64,000 nt of DNA from JACKCR01 sp041390305. GTDB lineage: Bacteria; Eisenbacteria; RBG-16-71-46; CAIMUX01. Numbering within the stretch: position 1 is the stretch's first letter; each line of letters begins with the position of its first letter. This document shows positions 9,611 to 17,909 of this stretch, one piece after another. Under the pieces are notes generated by a model. The model saw only the letters and a program-made list of their open reading frames with translations, ran no database searches and had not been told where the DNA came from. The position numbers and the translations under genes were made by a program. Where the stretch lies: the NCBI GenBank assembly GCA_041390305.1, contig JAWKQE010000023.1:1-64000 (forward strand), read 5' to 3'.

Positions 9611-9916
9611 ATGCCAAACACAGAGCGAGTGACCGTCACGCTTCCAGCTGAGGTCCTACAGCGAATCGACCGGCTCGTCCGCAACCGAAGCCGGTTCATC
9701 GCCGAGGCCGTGGAGCACGAGCTGGCCCGGCGGAGGCGGCAGGAACTGCTCAAGTCCGTCGCGAGTCCGCATCCGGAGGCGGCGGAACTCGCGGACATGG
9801 GGCTCGCCGACTGGGGCGAATCGCTCCCCGCCGATGAGGACTCTCTCGTAGACGATGCTGCGGGAACTGCGGTTCGTTGGATCGAGGGCGAAGGTTGGAT
9901 CGAGGAGAAAGCGTGA
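9611..9916 (+). CDS. Ribbon-helix-helix antitoxin of a MazEF/PemIK-type pair
   Basis: A 101-residue protein. The N-terminal half (MPNTERVTVTLPAEVLQRID, then NRSRFIAEAVEHELARR) is a ribbon-helix-helix DNA-binding fold. The acidic, Trp-containing C-terminal tail (DMGLADWGESLPADEDSLVDD) is typical of the flexible part of an antitoxin that wraps the toxin. The start at 9611 is set by an AGGAGG five bases upstream; an upstream in-frame start at 9530 lacks such a site. The stop overlaps the next start as TGATG, indicating translational coupling with the toxin. It is expected to neutralise that toxin and repress the operon. Confidence 0.85.
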   Translation: MPNTERVTVTLPAEVLQRIDRLVRNRSRFIAEAVEHELARRRRQELLKSVASPHPEAAELADMGLADWGESLPADEDSLVDDAAGTAVRWIEGEGWIEEKA

Positions 9917-10272
9917 TGAAGCTCGACCGCGGCACGGTGCTGCTCGTCGAGCTGGACCCGACCATCGGGCACGAGCAACGCGGCACACGTCCCTGCGTCG
10001 CGATCAGTGATCCCGCAGTGAACTCGGACCAGCGATTCCCTTTGATCGCCGTGGTGCCGCTGACGGGAACGGCAGGGGAGGGAGCGCTCTATCCGAGCCT
10101 CTCTCCGGGCTCGAGCGGGCTCGCGAAACCTTCGTACGCGCTGATCGATCATCTTCGGTCGATCGACAAGCGCCGGATCCGCCGAGTCTTTGGGGTCGTC
10201 GCGGCCAGTGAGCTCGAGGCGATCGACCAGGGGCTGGGGCTGTTCCTCGGGCTCGACTCGGCCGTGAGGTAG
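9916..10272 (+). CDS. MazF/PemK-type endoribonuclease toxin
   Basis: A 118-residue protein of the PemK/MazF fold, endoribonucleases that cleave mRNA at short motifs. Visible family features are the N-terminal KLDRGTVLLVELDPTIGHEQRGTRPCVAIS, with the conserved GxExxxxRPxxV-type segment, then FPLIAVVPLTGT and the C-terminal ALIDHLRSIDKRRI. The normal family length is about 110-120. The ATG at 9916 overlaps the antitoxin stop (TGATG). Cleavage specificity cannot be deduced. Confidence 0.88.
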   Translation: MKLDRGTVLLVELDPTIGHEQRGTRPCVAISDPAVNSDQRFPLIAVVPLTGTAGEGALYPSLSPGSSGLAKPSYALIDHLRSIDKRRIRRVFGVVAASELEAIDQGLGLFLGLDSAVR

Positions 10273-10463
10273 GCGACGAACACGGTTGGTGCACGGTGGG
10301 GCGTCGAGCCCGGCAGGCGCACGAACTGGACCGAAAGTGACCACAATTCGGTAACTTCCCGGCGAGGAATCGCCAGGCGGCGATGGCACCGCCGGGTTTG
10401 TCTGGGTAAAACGTCCGCTGATTTACCCACATCCAGAAAACACTCCAGACGAAGTGTCGGTGC

Positions 10464-10491
10464 TTGAGCACATATACCGACATATTATAAA
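10464..10491 (+). promoter_or_regulatory. Putative promoter of the AbiE-type operon
   Basis: TTGAGC (10464-10469) and TATAAA (10486-10491) are separated by 16 bp in a strikingly AT-rich patch just before the ATG at 10500. The expected transcription start is within a few bases of that ATG, so the message may be leaderless. The repeated ACATATA/ACATATT within the spacer could be an antitoxin-binding site, since AbiEi proteins autoregulate. Confidence 0.5.
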
Positions 10492-10499
10492 ATCACAGC

Positions 10500-11102
10500 A
10501 TGGCCCAGTCGAACGAAACAGCAGCCCTAGAGGTCGTCTCCCGGCTCGGGGTGGTCCGCCCGAGCGACCTCGAGGCGCACGGCATCCCGCGAAGCGTACT
10601 CGCCAATCTGCTCGAGAGAGGTCTGGTCGTGCGGGAGGCTCGCGGGATCTATACCGCCGCAGGGCACCCGATCACCGAGAATCACACCCTCGCCGTCGTC
10701 TCCAAGTCCGTTCCAACGGGCATCGTGTGTCTGCTCTCCGCTCTGCGCTTCCACGAGCTGACGACGCAGTCGCCGTCCGAGGTGTGGATCGCCATTCCGA
10801 TCAAGGCAAGACGGCCACGACTCGAGTACCCACAGCTGCGTGTCGCGCGCTTCTCTGGGGACGCCCTCACTGAGGGTGTCGAACTGCATCGAGTGGAAGG
10901 CGTGGAGGTCAAAGTCTACAGCGCCGCCAAGACGGTCGCCGACTGCTTCAAGTACCGGAACAAGATCGGCGTCGACGTTGCGGTCGAGGCACTACGAGAC
11001 TTTGGGAAGCTGTACCGCGGTCGTGCGAGTGAACTCGCTCGCTTTGCGAAGGTCTGTCGCGTGAGTCGGGTCATGCAGCCGTATCTGGATGCGATCGCGT
11101 GA
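10500..11102 (+). CDS. AbiEi-type antitoxin / transcriptional regulator
   Basis: A 200-residue protein with the AbiEi layout. An N-terminal winged helix (SRLGVVRPSDLEAHGIPRSVL, then GLVVREARGIYT) is followed by the C-terminal antitoxin domain (IVCLLSALRFHELTTQSPSE, VKVYSAAKTVADCFKYRNKIG). In type IV AbiE systems this protein antagonises the nucleotidyltransferase toxin and represses the operon. Its stop overlaps the start of the toxin gene (TGATG), which supports the pairing. Confidence 0.9.
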   Translation: MAQSNETAALEVVSRLGVVRPSDLEAHGIPRSVLANLLERGLVVREARGIYTAAGHPITENHTLAVVSKSVPTGIVCLLSALRFHELTTQSPSEVWIAIPIKARRPRLEYPQLRVARFSGDALTEGVELHRVEGVEVKVYSAAKTVADCFKYRNKIGVDVAVEALRDFGKLYRGRASELARFAKVCRVSRVMQPYLDAIA

Positions 11103-12046
11103 TGGGGAAGCCGTCAGACATTGGAGCATCCGTCGCTGCGAGGCTGCTCAATCGAGCCCGATCCACGGGAGAGGACTTCCAGACTCTTCTCACGCTCTTC
11201 TGCCTCGAACGGTTCCTTTGCCGCGTTGGCGTCAGTCCACTTCGCGACCAGTTCGTTCTCAAGGGGGCGCTGCTCCTCCGAGTCTGGACTGATCATCCCT
11301 ACCGGGCGACGCGTGATCTCGATCTTCTGCGCCGCGGGGACGACTCGCGCGACGCGATCGCCCGCGACGTTCGCGCGATCTGCACTGTCCCTGTCGAACC
11401 CGACGGTGTCGAGTTCGATACTTCGCGGCTCGGAAGCGAACCGATTCGCGCCGACGACGAGTATGCAGGCGTGAGGGTGACCCTTCCGGTTCGATGCGGC
11501 ACCGCTAAGCTCACACTCCAGATCGACATCGGTGTCGGTGACTCGGTTTGGCCACCTCCATCGTCAGCAACCTATCCGACCCTTCTCGACTTCGCGGCCC
11601 CGGAGGTACTCAGCTACCCGAAGGAGGCAGTGGTTGCGGAGAAGCTCGAAGCGCTCGTGGTGCTCGGTGATCGCAACAGTCGGATCAAGGACTTCTTCGA
11701 CCTTCGTTACCTTGCGACGAGCTTTGCGTTCGACCGGATGACGCTCGCCGAAGCGGTTCGGAGGACGTTCCATCAGAGAGGAACGCCGATTCCGACGGAA
11801 CCGCCGATTGGGTTGACGCCAGAGTACTGGAGCAATCCTTCGCGACCGACCCAGGTCAAAGCATTCGCGCGGCGCGCGAGGCTCGAGGTCTCCGATGTCC
11901 CAGGTGCCGAGTTCGTGGAGCTGCTGGCGGTGTTCTTGCTTCCCGTGCTTCAGGACGTTCTGAACGCCCAGCATCGCGATGGGATGTGGGACCCCGTGAG
12001 CGGAACCTGGCGTTCCGGTGTTGGCCAAGGTGCCGCAGACGCGTGA
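11102..12046 (+). CDS. AbiEii/AbiGii-type nucleotidyltransferase toxin
   Basis: A 314-residue protein of the AbiEii family, DNA polymerase beta-like nucleotidyltransferases that act as toxins in abortive-infection systems. Family motifs are FVLKGALLLR (51-60), containing the G-[GA] strand, and RATRDLDLL (68-76) with the two catalytic aspartates. A further acidic strand, TLQIDIGVGD, and the C-terminal KEAVVAEKLEALVVLG...RIKDFFDL are also conserved. Start at the ATG 11102 inside TGATG; a GTG directly upstream is the alternative. It is paired with the antitoxin at 10500-11102. Confidence 0.92.
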   Translation: MGKPSDIGASVAARLLNRARSTGEDFQTLLTLFCLERFLCRVGVSPLRDQFVLKGALLLRVWTDHPYRATRDLDLLRRGDDSRDAIARDVRAICTVPVEPDGVEFDTSRLGSEPIRADDEYAGVRVTLPVRCGTAKLTLQIDIGVGDSVWPPPSSATYPTLLDFAAPEVLSYPKEAVVAEKLEALVVLGDRNSRIKDFFDLRYLATSFAFDRMTLAEAVRRTFHQRGTPIPTEPPIGLTPEYWSNPSRPTQVKAFARRARLEVSDVPGAEFVELLAVFLLPVLQDVLNAQHRDGMWDPVSGTWRSGVGQGAADA

Positions 12047-13125
12047 GTCGATCGCATCCGAGAGGAGGCCCCACGCCGCTCCACTTCCTGATCCTGACCA
12101 TCGCCGCCTGGCTCAACCGCCACCAACGCGACCGGATCGACTACCTCCGCGAAGAGAACCGGATCCTCCGCGAACAACTCGGCGGTAAGCGGATCCGGTT
12201 CACCGACGCGCAGCGGATCCGGCTCGCGAGGAAGGCGCGTCGGCTCGGCACGAAGGGACTCCGAGGACTGGATACGATCGTGGCGCCGGAGACGTTGCTG
12301 CGCTGGTACCGACAGCTCGTGGCGCGGAAGTACGACGGTAGCAAGAAACGGGGTCCCGGGCGCCCGCCCAAGTTCGAGTCGATCGAGGCTTTGATTCTCC
12401 GGATCGCCGAAGAGAATCCCGGCTGGGGGTACACGCGGATCGAAGGTGTGCTCGCGAACCTCGGCTACGACGTATCGCGAACCACGATCCAGCGCATCCT
12501 GCGAGAGAATGACCTGGAACCGGCCCCAAGCCGACGGCTTCCGTGGAAGACTTTCCTCGAGCTCAACTGGGGAGCGGTTGCTGCGATGGACTTCCTCAGC
12601 GTCGAAGTGCTCACGTGGACTGGACTGATCCGGTACTTCGTCCTCTTCGTGATCGACCTCGAGACTCGCCGCGTCCGGATCGCAGGCATTACACACTCAC
12701 CGGACGGGGCGTGGGTGGAGCAGCTGATGCGAACGCTGACCGACCCGGACGATGGCTTCCTCGCGGGAAAACGCTACCTCATCCACGACCGAGATCCGCT
12801 CTTCACGCGTGCGTTCGCGGACGTGTTGCGCGGCGGGGGCGTCGAACCGATGCGATTACCTCCGCGCAGCCCCAATCTCAACGCGCATGCCGAGCGGTTC
12901 GTGCGCTCGATCAAGGAAGAGTGTCTCTCCAAGGCGATTCCGATGGGGGAGAGGCACCTTCGCTGGCTCGTCACCGAGTACGTCGAGCACTACCACCTGG
13001 AACGGAACCACCAGGGAATCGGGAACGCGCTGATCGACGGGAGTCCGACGCCGGGGACGGGGGAGATCCGGTGTCGGGAGCGGTTGGGTGGGCTGCTGAA
13101 GTGGTACTATCGAGAGGCGGCGTAG
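12043..13125 (+). CDS. Integrase-core (DDE) transposase, start codon apparently lost
   Basis: A transposase of the stand-alone rve integrase type. An N-terminal coiled/helical part (REENRILREQL) is followed by a helix-turn-helix region and a DDE catalytic core: first Asp in AAMDFLSVEVL, second in YLIHDRDPLF, Glu in NLNAHAERFVRSIKEECL, then YVEHYHLERNHQG. Relatives known to me begin with Met immediately before the equivalent of LHFLILTIAAWLN (12079). Here an AGAGGAGG sits at the right distance, but that codon is CCG. The only canonical in-frame start is the GTG at 12043, overlapping the previous stop. No inverted repeats were confidently found, so the element may be left-truncated. Confidence 0.85.
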   Translation: MSRSHPRGGPTPLHFLILTIAAWLNRHQRDRIDYLREENRILREQLGGKRIRFTDAQRIRLARKARRLGTKGLRGLDTIVAPETLLRWYRQLVARKYDGSKKRGPGRPPKFESIEALILRIAEENPGWGYTRIEGVLANLGYDVSRTTIQRILRENDLEPAPSRRLPWKTFLELNWGAVAAMDFLSVEVLTWTGLIRYFVLFVIDLETRRVRIAGITHSPDGAWVEQLMRTLTDPDDGFLAGKRYLIHDRDPLFTRAFADVLRGGGVEPMRLPPRSPNLNAHAERFVRSIKEECLSKAIPMGERHLRWLVTEYVEHYHLERNHQGIGNALIDGSPTPGTGEIRCRERLGGLLKWYYREAA

Positions 13126-13153
13126 GGGCGATCGAGTTTTGGGACACTTCTAG

Positions 13154-13297
13154 GTCGCCGAGGCCGAGGCATTCGTTGACTTCCTGCTGCGGCGCGAGGT
13201 GAATGGACGACTGTCCGAAGCGGTGACACGTCAGTCCGAGGCGTCGTTCTCTAGAGCCCGGAACAATCCCGAGGACGACGACTACGATGATCTATGA
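13154..13297 (+). pseudogene. 3' remnant of a small gene cut by the transposase insertion
   Basis: An open frame starting immediately after a TAG at 13151 encodes about 47 residues with a sensible composition: AEAEAFVDFLLRREVNGRLS, an Ala/Ser-rich middle, and an acidic end (NNPEDDDYDDL). Its stop overlaps the next gene region as ATGA. It looks like the C-terminal end of an antitoxin-like protein whose start has been replaced by the adjacent transposase sequence. A GTG inside the frame could give a shorter product, but no ribosome-binding site supports it. Confidence 0.4.
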
Positions 13298-13314
13298 GTT
13301 CGAGGAAGAGAGCC

Positions 13315-13584
13315 ATGCCAGCGATCTCGATGTTCTACGGTTTGATTGTCTACATGTACTTCATGGACAACAAGCAGCACAAACTGCCGCACATCCATGT
13401 GAAGTACCAAGATGCGGAAGTTGTCGTCTCGATTCCTGACGGCCGGGTTCTCGACGGTGGAATCCCAGCGTCGAAAATGAAGCTTCTCGAGGCTTGGGTC
13501 GAGCTGCACCAAGATGAACTCGTCGCCAACTGGCAGCTTGCCGTGGCTGGTGAGCCGCCCTACAAGATCGAGCCGCTGAGGTGA
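13315..13584 (+). CDS. DUF4160 domain protein
   Basis: An 89-residue protein of the DUF4160 family: MPAISMFYGLIVYMYFMDN, then HKLPHIHVKYQDAEVVVSI, with the conserved HxPHIHVxY and the trailing ALL/LLEAWVELHQDELVANW helix. Genes of this family commonly precede a DUF2442 gene, as here, and are treated as toxin-antitoxin-like modules; biochemical activity is not established. The start at 13315 follows AGGAAGAG. A longer form from 13294 overlaps the upstream remnant. Confidence 0.88.
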   Translation: MPAISMFYGLIVYMYFMDNKQHKLPHIHVKYQDAEVVVSIPDGRVLDGGIPASKMKLLEAWVELHQDELVANWQLAVAGEPPYKIEPLR

Positions 13585-13589
13585 CGGGC

Positions 13590-13868
13590 ATGAACCCAAG
13601 AGTACGGAACGTATTCGCGTCGGCCGACCATAGGCTGCACTTGGAGTTCACGAATGGCGAGACGGGCGTCTACGATTGCTCCCCATTGCTGGACTTCGGT
13701 GTCTTTCGAGAGCTGAGGGACCTAGTCTACTTCCAGCGCGCGAGCGTCGTCGACGGGACCGTTGTTTGGCCCCATGACCAGGACATCTGCCCGGATACCC
13801 TATACCTCGATTCCGTCAAGGGCGTCGAGCCAGAGGCTCCGGCCGACGTTCGTCCTTCCGGCACCTGA
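13590..13868 (+). CDS. DUF2442 domain protein
   Basis: A 92-residue protein of the DUF2442 family: MNPRVRNVFASADHRLHLEF, NGETGVYDCSPLLDFGVF, then VVWPHDQDICPDTLY. It is the usual partner of DUF4160 proteins and is often annotated as an antitoxin-like component. The gap to the preceding stop is only 5 bases, so the two are cotranslated. A GTG at 13581, overlapping the previous stop, is an alternative start. Confidence 0.86.
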   Translation: MNPRVRNVFASADHRLHLEFTNGETGVYDCSPLLDFGVFRELRDLVYFQRASVVDGTVVWPHDQDICPDTLYLDSVKGVEPEAPADVRPSGT

Positions 13869-13918
13869 CCCCGGTGGGTCCGAGTGGCGAGTGGAGGAGG
13901 CTGGGGAGTTTCGGAACA

Positions 13919-14536
13919 CTACGGGAGGGACGCCTTCCCGTCGTGCACGTTCCCGCTACGGTTCTCGACCCGAAGGATGTGACCTGTCTCGGCGACGTAG
14001 GCCGTGATCGGGTAGTAGCTCGGCACCTTGCGATGGTGCGGGTTGTAGCCACGTCGAGCGCGTTCGACCTGGAGGCCGGTCGAGATCACGGTGCCATCGA
14101 CATCGATGGTCACGGTACGGAGATGACTTCCTTTGACCGCTCTCGCAACGAGCTCGGAGTTGAGGTTCTGGAACGGACGAACCGTCTTCTTCCGGAACTG
14201 CTTGAGCCACCGGCTCAGCGTGCGGTCTCCGGGAAGGACGCGCAGACCGGAGAACCGTCTCACGATTGGATCGCCTTCGAGGAAGCGGACGTGCTGCAGG
14301 CGTCGTCCGCCCACGATGAGGAGCCCAACGAGGAGCAGGACCATCGAGACAACAGGAAAGTCGCCACGAAGACCGACCGGACCGAGGTGACGGCGGAGAG
14401 CTCCCCGGAACCCGCTCCGACAGAGGTACTGGCGAACGACCTCGAGGCCCGCGTACGAAGTCAGGCCGGACGCACCGGATTCGAACTCGAGAGGACCGTT
14501 GACTCGGAGGCTCAGTTCGCGTTTCCTTCGTCTCAC
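13919..14536 (-). pseudogene. IS1380-family transposase, C-terminally truncated
   Basis: The N-terminal 205 residues of an IS1380-type transposase: SGLTSYAGLEVVRQYL, then PIVRRFSGLRVLPGDRTLSRWLKQF, RTVTIDVDGTVISTGLQ with the first catalytic Asp, and ITAYVAETGHILRVENRSGN. The frame then stops after HDGKASLP, so the second Asp and the Glu of the DDE triad are absent; intact members are about twice this length. The GTG at 14536 is the likely original start; the open frame runs further up to 14623. Non-functional unless complemented. Confidence 0.8.
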
Positions 14537-14543
14537 AGAAAGT

Positions 14544-14601
14544 GGCCTTTCGTTTGTGGCTTTGGGTGTGTGGTAACTTCCAAAAACCACGGCGAAAGGC
14601 C
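14544..14601. repeat. Interrupted inverted repeat upstream of IS1380 fragment
   Basis: GGCCTTTCG-TTT-GTGG (14544-14559) is mirrored by CCAC-GG-CGAAAGGCC (14587-14601), giving arms of 9 and 4 bp. It lies just outside the transposase start, where an IS1380 terminus or its promoter region would be. It may mark the surviving end of the element. Confidence 0.45.
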
Positions 14602-14619
14602 TTTCTGCAACCCCCAAAC

Positions 14620-15726
14620 TCACTTCATGCCGCCTCGTTTTGACGAATCAGGGCTAACTTCGTCGGCCAAGCGGACGACGGTTGGGAGCGGGCCGCCCTC
14701 CGGCTCGCAGCGTTGATAGCTGTGGATGGATGGAAGGATCTGCCCGTTGTGTACGCGCCAAAGCTCCGAGAGTCCACGTTCCGCCTTCCAATGATCCGTT
14801 GAATAGTGGAGGAATGAGAGCAAAGTGTCTCCGGAGGAGAAAGCGATGCGACCGTAGACCGACGGTGGGCATTCAATCGAGAAAGTGGAAAGGGGGGCCG
14901 AAAGTTGTGGCGCGAGGAAGTGCGTGACAAGTGGGGTTAACAACAGCTGATCCTCAATGACGCCATCAACTACGCCCTCGAGAATGTAGTCCGCATTGGA
15001 GGCAAGGGAGGCGAACGAGTACCGTGATTCCATGTCTGACAAGGAATCACGGTATGCAGCAGCTCCCACGAGTCTGTTGTTATGATGGGTGCTGAGGGAG
15101 TCTACGGTGACGTAGCGAGCAAAGCCGTCGGCTGGGTCCGTGAGGAAGTGAGTTCCGTCGCCGCACTCGGTCAGATGCAGAAAGTACCTGTCTCCGATCT
15201 CGAAACGAGAATAGAGGTGCGGAAACGGTGCAGGCTCCGCGTCACCTCCGAAGACATAGAACGTGACGACGGAGTCCGAGGGCGTCGATCCTTTGAAGAC
15301 CTCGTGGATGGCACATATGACTTCGGACCATGGGCCGAATCGGCCGAGAAGATTGACGGATGTCTTGGAGACAATGGTGGCGTCGCAAACCAGGTTGACG
15401 AGAGATAGGGTATACGGCCATCGAGAGGCAATCTCGTAGGCGAAAAGCCGCGTTGGGGGCCAGCCATGGTAGTTGCCACGACGAGGCTGAGGACGGGGAG
15501 TACGGCGAGCGTGAGTTTGGTGCGACCGAACGCAAAATGCGAGAAGGAGTGACCGCGGCGGCTGCCAGTGGTCGCCTGGGATTGTGGATCGGTGATCAGT
15601 GGATCTTCCGCGTGGATCACTGTTTGGACTCCTGATGAATGCCTCTCTCCGTCGCGCAGGCCGGGAAACATGTGGAAGACGTCCGGCGCAGGACCGACAG
15701 CGTAACACAGCGTTTGTTCTCCTCAC
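14620..15726 (-). CDS. Hypothetical secreted protein, possibly frameshifted near its N-terminus
   Basis: A 368-residue frame of unrecognised family. From about residue 95 on it looks like a real protein: YTLSLVNLVCDATIVSKTS, VICAIHEVFKGSTPSDSVV, RYFLHLTECGDGTHFLTD. This is the pattern of small exported proteins with a beta domain. The first 90 residues are Arg/Pro/His-rich and look non-coding. A good signal-peptide-like segment (TKLTLAVLPVLSLVVATTMA) sits in another frame around 15470-15530, so a frameshift near 15440-15470 is likely and the true start lies around 15530-15560. It abuts the IS1380 fragment at its 3' end. Confidence 0.5.
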   Translation of the reverse strand: MRRTNAVLRCRSCAGRLPHVSRPARRREAFIRSPNSDPRGRSTDHRSTIPGDHWQPPRSLLLAFCVRSHQTHARRTPRPQPRRGNYHGWPPTRLFAYEIASRWPYTLSLVNLVCDATIVSKTSVNLLGRFGPWSEVICAIHEVFKGSTPSDSVVTFYVFGGDAEPAPFPHLYSRFEIGDRYFLHLTECGDGTHFLTDPADGFARYVTVDSLSTHHNNRLVGAAAYRDSLSDMESRYSFASLASNADYILEGVVDGVIEDQLLLTPLVTHFLAPQLSAPLSTFSIECPPSVYGRIAFSSGDTLLSFLHYSTDHWKAERGLSELWRVHNGQILPSIHSYQRCEPEGGPLPTVVRLADEVSPDSSKRGGMK

Positions 15727-15779
15727 AATGCTGAGCCCGCTGCGATCTAGTGGCGCGGCTCAGTGCGAGGTGCGCCTCT

Positions 15780-15965
15780 TCATGGAAACGCGACGTCCTT
15801 GCGGCAGACGAGCGGCATGTACAAGCCCGACCGACGCGATAGGGGCATTTGAGCGGCAGTTTTCGGCGCGAAATCGACGGTTTCGGTACCGTTCGCGAGG
15901 ATGTCGGCAAGCTCGCTGAGCCGCTGCTCGGGCGTCATCTCGGACGGGTCGTCGAAGGAATCCAT
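15780..15965 (-). CDS. Small protein (61 aa)
   Basis: MDSFDDPSEMTPEQRLSELA, then DILANG. The T-P-E-Q-R-L-x-E-L-A-x-I-L pattern resembles short proteins found beside serine recombinases and other mobile-element genes, but no recombinase is present here. A GGAGCGAG ribosome-binding site lies just before the ATG, supporting expression. It could be a leftover of an element related to the neighbouring IS remnants. Confidence 0.5.
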   Translation of the reverse strand: MDSFDDPSEMTPEQRLSELADILANGTETVDFAPKTAAQMPLSRRSGLYMPLVCRKDVAFP

Positions 15966-16425
15966 GCTCGCTCCTGCGGATCCGGAGCGAAGAGGTCAGC
16001 TGGCGGGGCTGCGACCGGCGGATACGAAAACGGCGTCGTGGTTGCCGGGTGGCAGTCCCACAACGCCTTCCACTTCGTGGCCGGGTCGCTGTCTGGAGTC
16101 TCTGTTCAGGCCACGCGACGATTCTCGTGCTCATCGGAGAAGCAGTTTCCGTGGAGTTGGTCTACGAGCCCAAAGCAGGATCCGATGATCAGGAGAGCTG
16201 CCGTCAATCTCAACCCCTCGAACCGATGGTTCAATCGATCAACGCTGCTGATCTCCACGACGATCCGGCTTGACAGCTGAGGGCTTGCGGCCCGCCGGGA
16301 CGGCGTCGCTCTCTGAGCAGTGAGTAGTGGCAATGCTTGCTCGCGGCGCTGCGATCTGCCACACTTCCTTCCGTCTCCTTCTCCTCGATCCCGGCTTGCT
16401 CAGGGACTTTGCCTCGGAGGCAACT
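15966..16425. other. Intergenic gap
   Basis: About 460 bp between divergent genes. The sequence is less GC-biased than its neighbours, but I see no RNA gene, no tandem repeat and no convincing coding frame. It must hold the promoter of the secreted-protein gene at 16426. Confidence 0.35.
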
Positions 16426-17175
16426 ATGACTCTCGGACGTCCAGCTCCCAGCATCGGGACGAGTCTCCTCCTCGCTACGCTCGTTAGCCTCATGGCGCCT
16501 TCCCTCGAGCGATCCGTTGGTGCGACCACTCCCGCCCCTGCCCGAGTCGCAGGTCCTCTACACGGCCCCCTCACTGGCGGCGTAGATATCGACTGCGGAG
16601 ACTTTCTCATGAACTCCGACGGGCTCTACGATGGTGGGGGGTACGCCTGGCAGTACAATGGTGTACAGAGGCCATTCTACGGTGCATGGGCGGAGAGCTA
16701 CGGCGCCACTGGCGAGGTCTGCAGTGCCGTCTTCGACTTCACGAGGCTCGACCCGGGTGTTGCCAAGAGAATGGATGTATACGTTTGGGATGACCTCGGA
16801 GGGCAACCTGGCCCTGTAGTATGCGTCGTGTACGATGTGGATCCAGGACCGATCGACTCGTTTCCAAACGTGAGCCGCCACCAGATAGAGATGCCTGCTG
16901 GCTGTTGCGTCGATTCCGAGTGGTGGATCGGGTTCTGGGGAAACTGGCCCGGCGAACGCTCCGATTGGTTCGTGGGCGCTGACCAGGACAGCGACTATTC
17001 GCGGATGCCGCTTACGAACATCGCACCCGGTCTCGAGTATCCCTCGGGCTGGCAATACGTCAGCGTCGTTTGGGGAGCCACGGCCGCCGTAGGCATTGGG
17101 GCCATGATCAGACCATGTGAGCCAACCCCCACCGTGGCGACGACGTGGGGACGTGTGAAGGCCCTTTACCGATGA
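16426..17175 (+). CDS. Hypothetical secreted protein
   Basis: A 249-residue protein of unknown function. A Sec signal peptide (SIGTSLLLATLVSLMAPSLE) is followed by a beta-rich domain with several Trp/Gly motifs (WAESYGATGEVCSAVFDF, DVYVWDDLGGQPGPVVC, EWWIGFWGNWPGERSDWF), probably a jelly-roll. The C-terminal end, TTWGRVKALYR, looks like a short lineage-specific tail rather than a FlgD-type sorting domain. The ATG at 16426 has GGAGG about 6 bases upstream; an in-frame ATG at 16327 would put 33 residues before the signal peptide and is less likely. Confidence 0.7.
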   Translation: MTLGRPAPSIGTSLLLATLVSLMAPSLERSVGATTPAPARVAGPLHGPLTGGVDIDCGDFLMNSDGLYDGGGYAWQYNGVQRPFYGAWAESYGATGEVCSAVFDFTRLDPGVAKRMDVYVWDDLGGQPGPVVCVVYDVDPGPIDSFPNVSRHQIEMPAGCCVDSEWWIGFWGNWPGERSDWFVGADQDSDYSRMPLTNIAPGLEYPSGWQYVSVVWGATAAVGIGAMIRPCEPTPTVATTWGRVKALYR

Positions 17176-17559
17176 ACGCCAGGCCGATGATCCCCCGCCC
17201 TCGTCGACGGTCGTCTCGGCATGTTCTTGTTCCAGTTCGTGGAGTCTCCCTCACGCTTTCGTCGACCGCGGACGGTGGCCCTGAGGAAGTTCGCTCGCGA
17301 CGTGTTCCTCAAATGCTCTGCGGCGAGCCAAGTCCGTACCCACGGGATCTCACCGCCTTGCGGCCTGGATTGCGTCGGTTCTTCGCCCTCCTCCGGTACT
17401 CGCCAGATAGCCGTGGCCCCAATTTGCCTACAGGATGGCACAACGTCAGCGATCTCCGGGGGCGCCACTCCCGCGGCGGGCACCGACGCGGGGCAGGGCC
17501 TGCGCCCCCCCCCCGATCTTGGGGACGTCCTCCAATGGCCTGAAAGGACTGTATCAAGA
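17176..17559. other. Intergenic gap
   Basis: About 380 bp without a convincing gene. Open frames cross it but change character abruptly at 17560, where a signal peptide begins. A run of nine C residues lies near 17505-17513. No RNA gene or terminator recognised. Confidence 0.35.
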
Positions 17560-17901
17560 ATGCTCCGGACGAAGTCGAGATGTCTCGACCTATCAGTTTG
17601 CGTCGCTGTATCAGTGACTGGGGCGTCGATAGGTGTACTGGATGGGCAGTGCTCCAGTTACAGCGTGTGTCCGGGGGGCTACACTACCATTCAAGACGCT
17701 ATGGATGCATCCGAATTAGGCGATACGATTTCCGTGTGCAGCGACACCTACACATTGACTTCGCCGATTCTGTTTAGATCCGGAAGAGTACTATTGTCTG
17801 AAGGGGGTCGGGACTCGACGACGATCACTTCCACCTCATCGATTCGTTTACTCACGATGGTTGGTTCTGACGACGGATCCCAGATAGGCGCTGCAGACCA
17901 A

Positions 17902-17909
17902 GGATTTAC
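17902..17909. repeat. Target-site duplication, left copy
   Basis: GGATTTAC immediately left of the ISL3 element, identical to 19289-19296. An 8-bp duplication is the size expected for the ISL3 family. Confidence 0.92.

Noticed and set aside
13874..14716. 280-codon plus-strand frame
   Set aside because: Antisense to the IS1380 transposase fragment, whose frame carries recognisable motifs.
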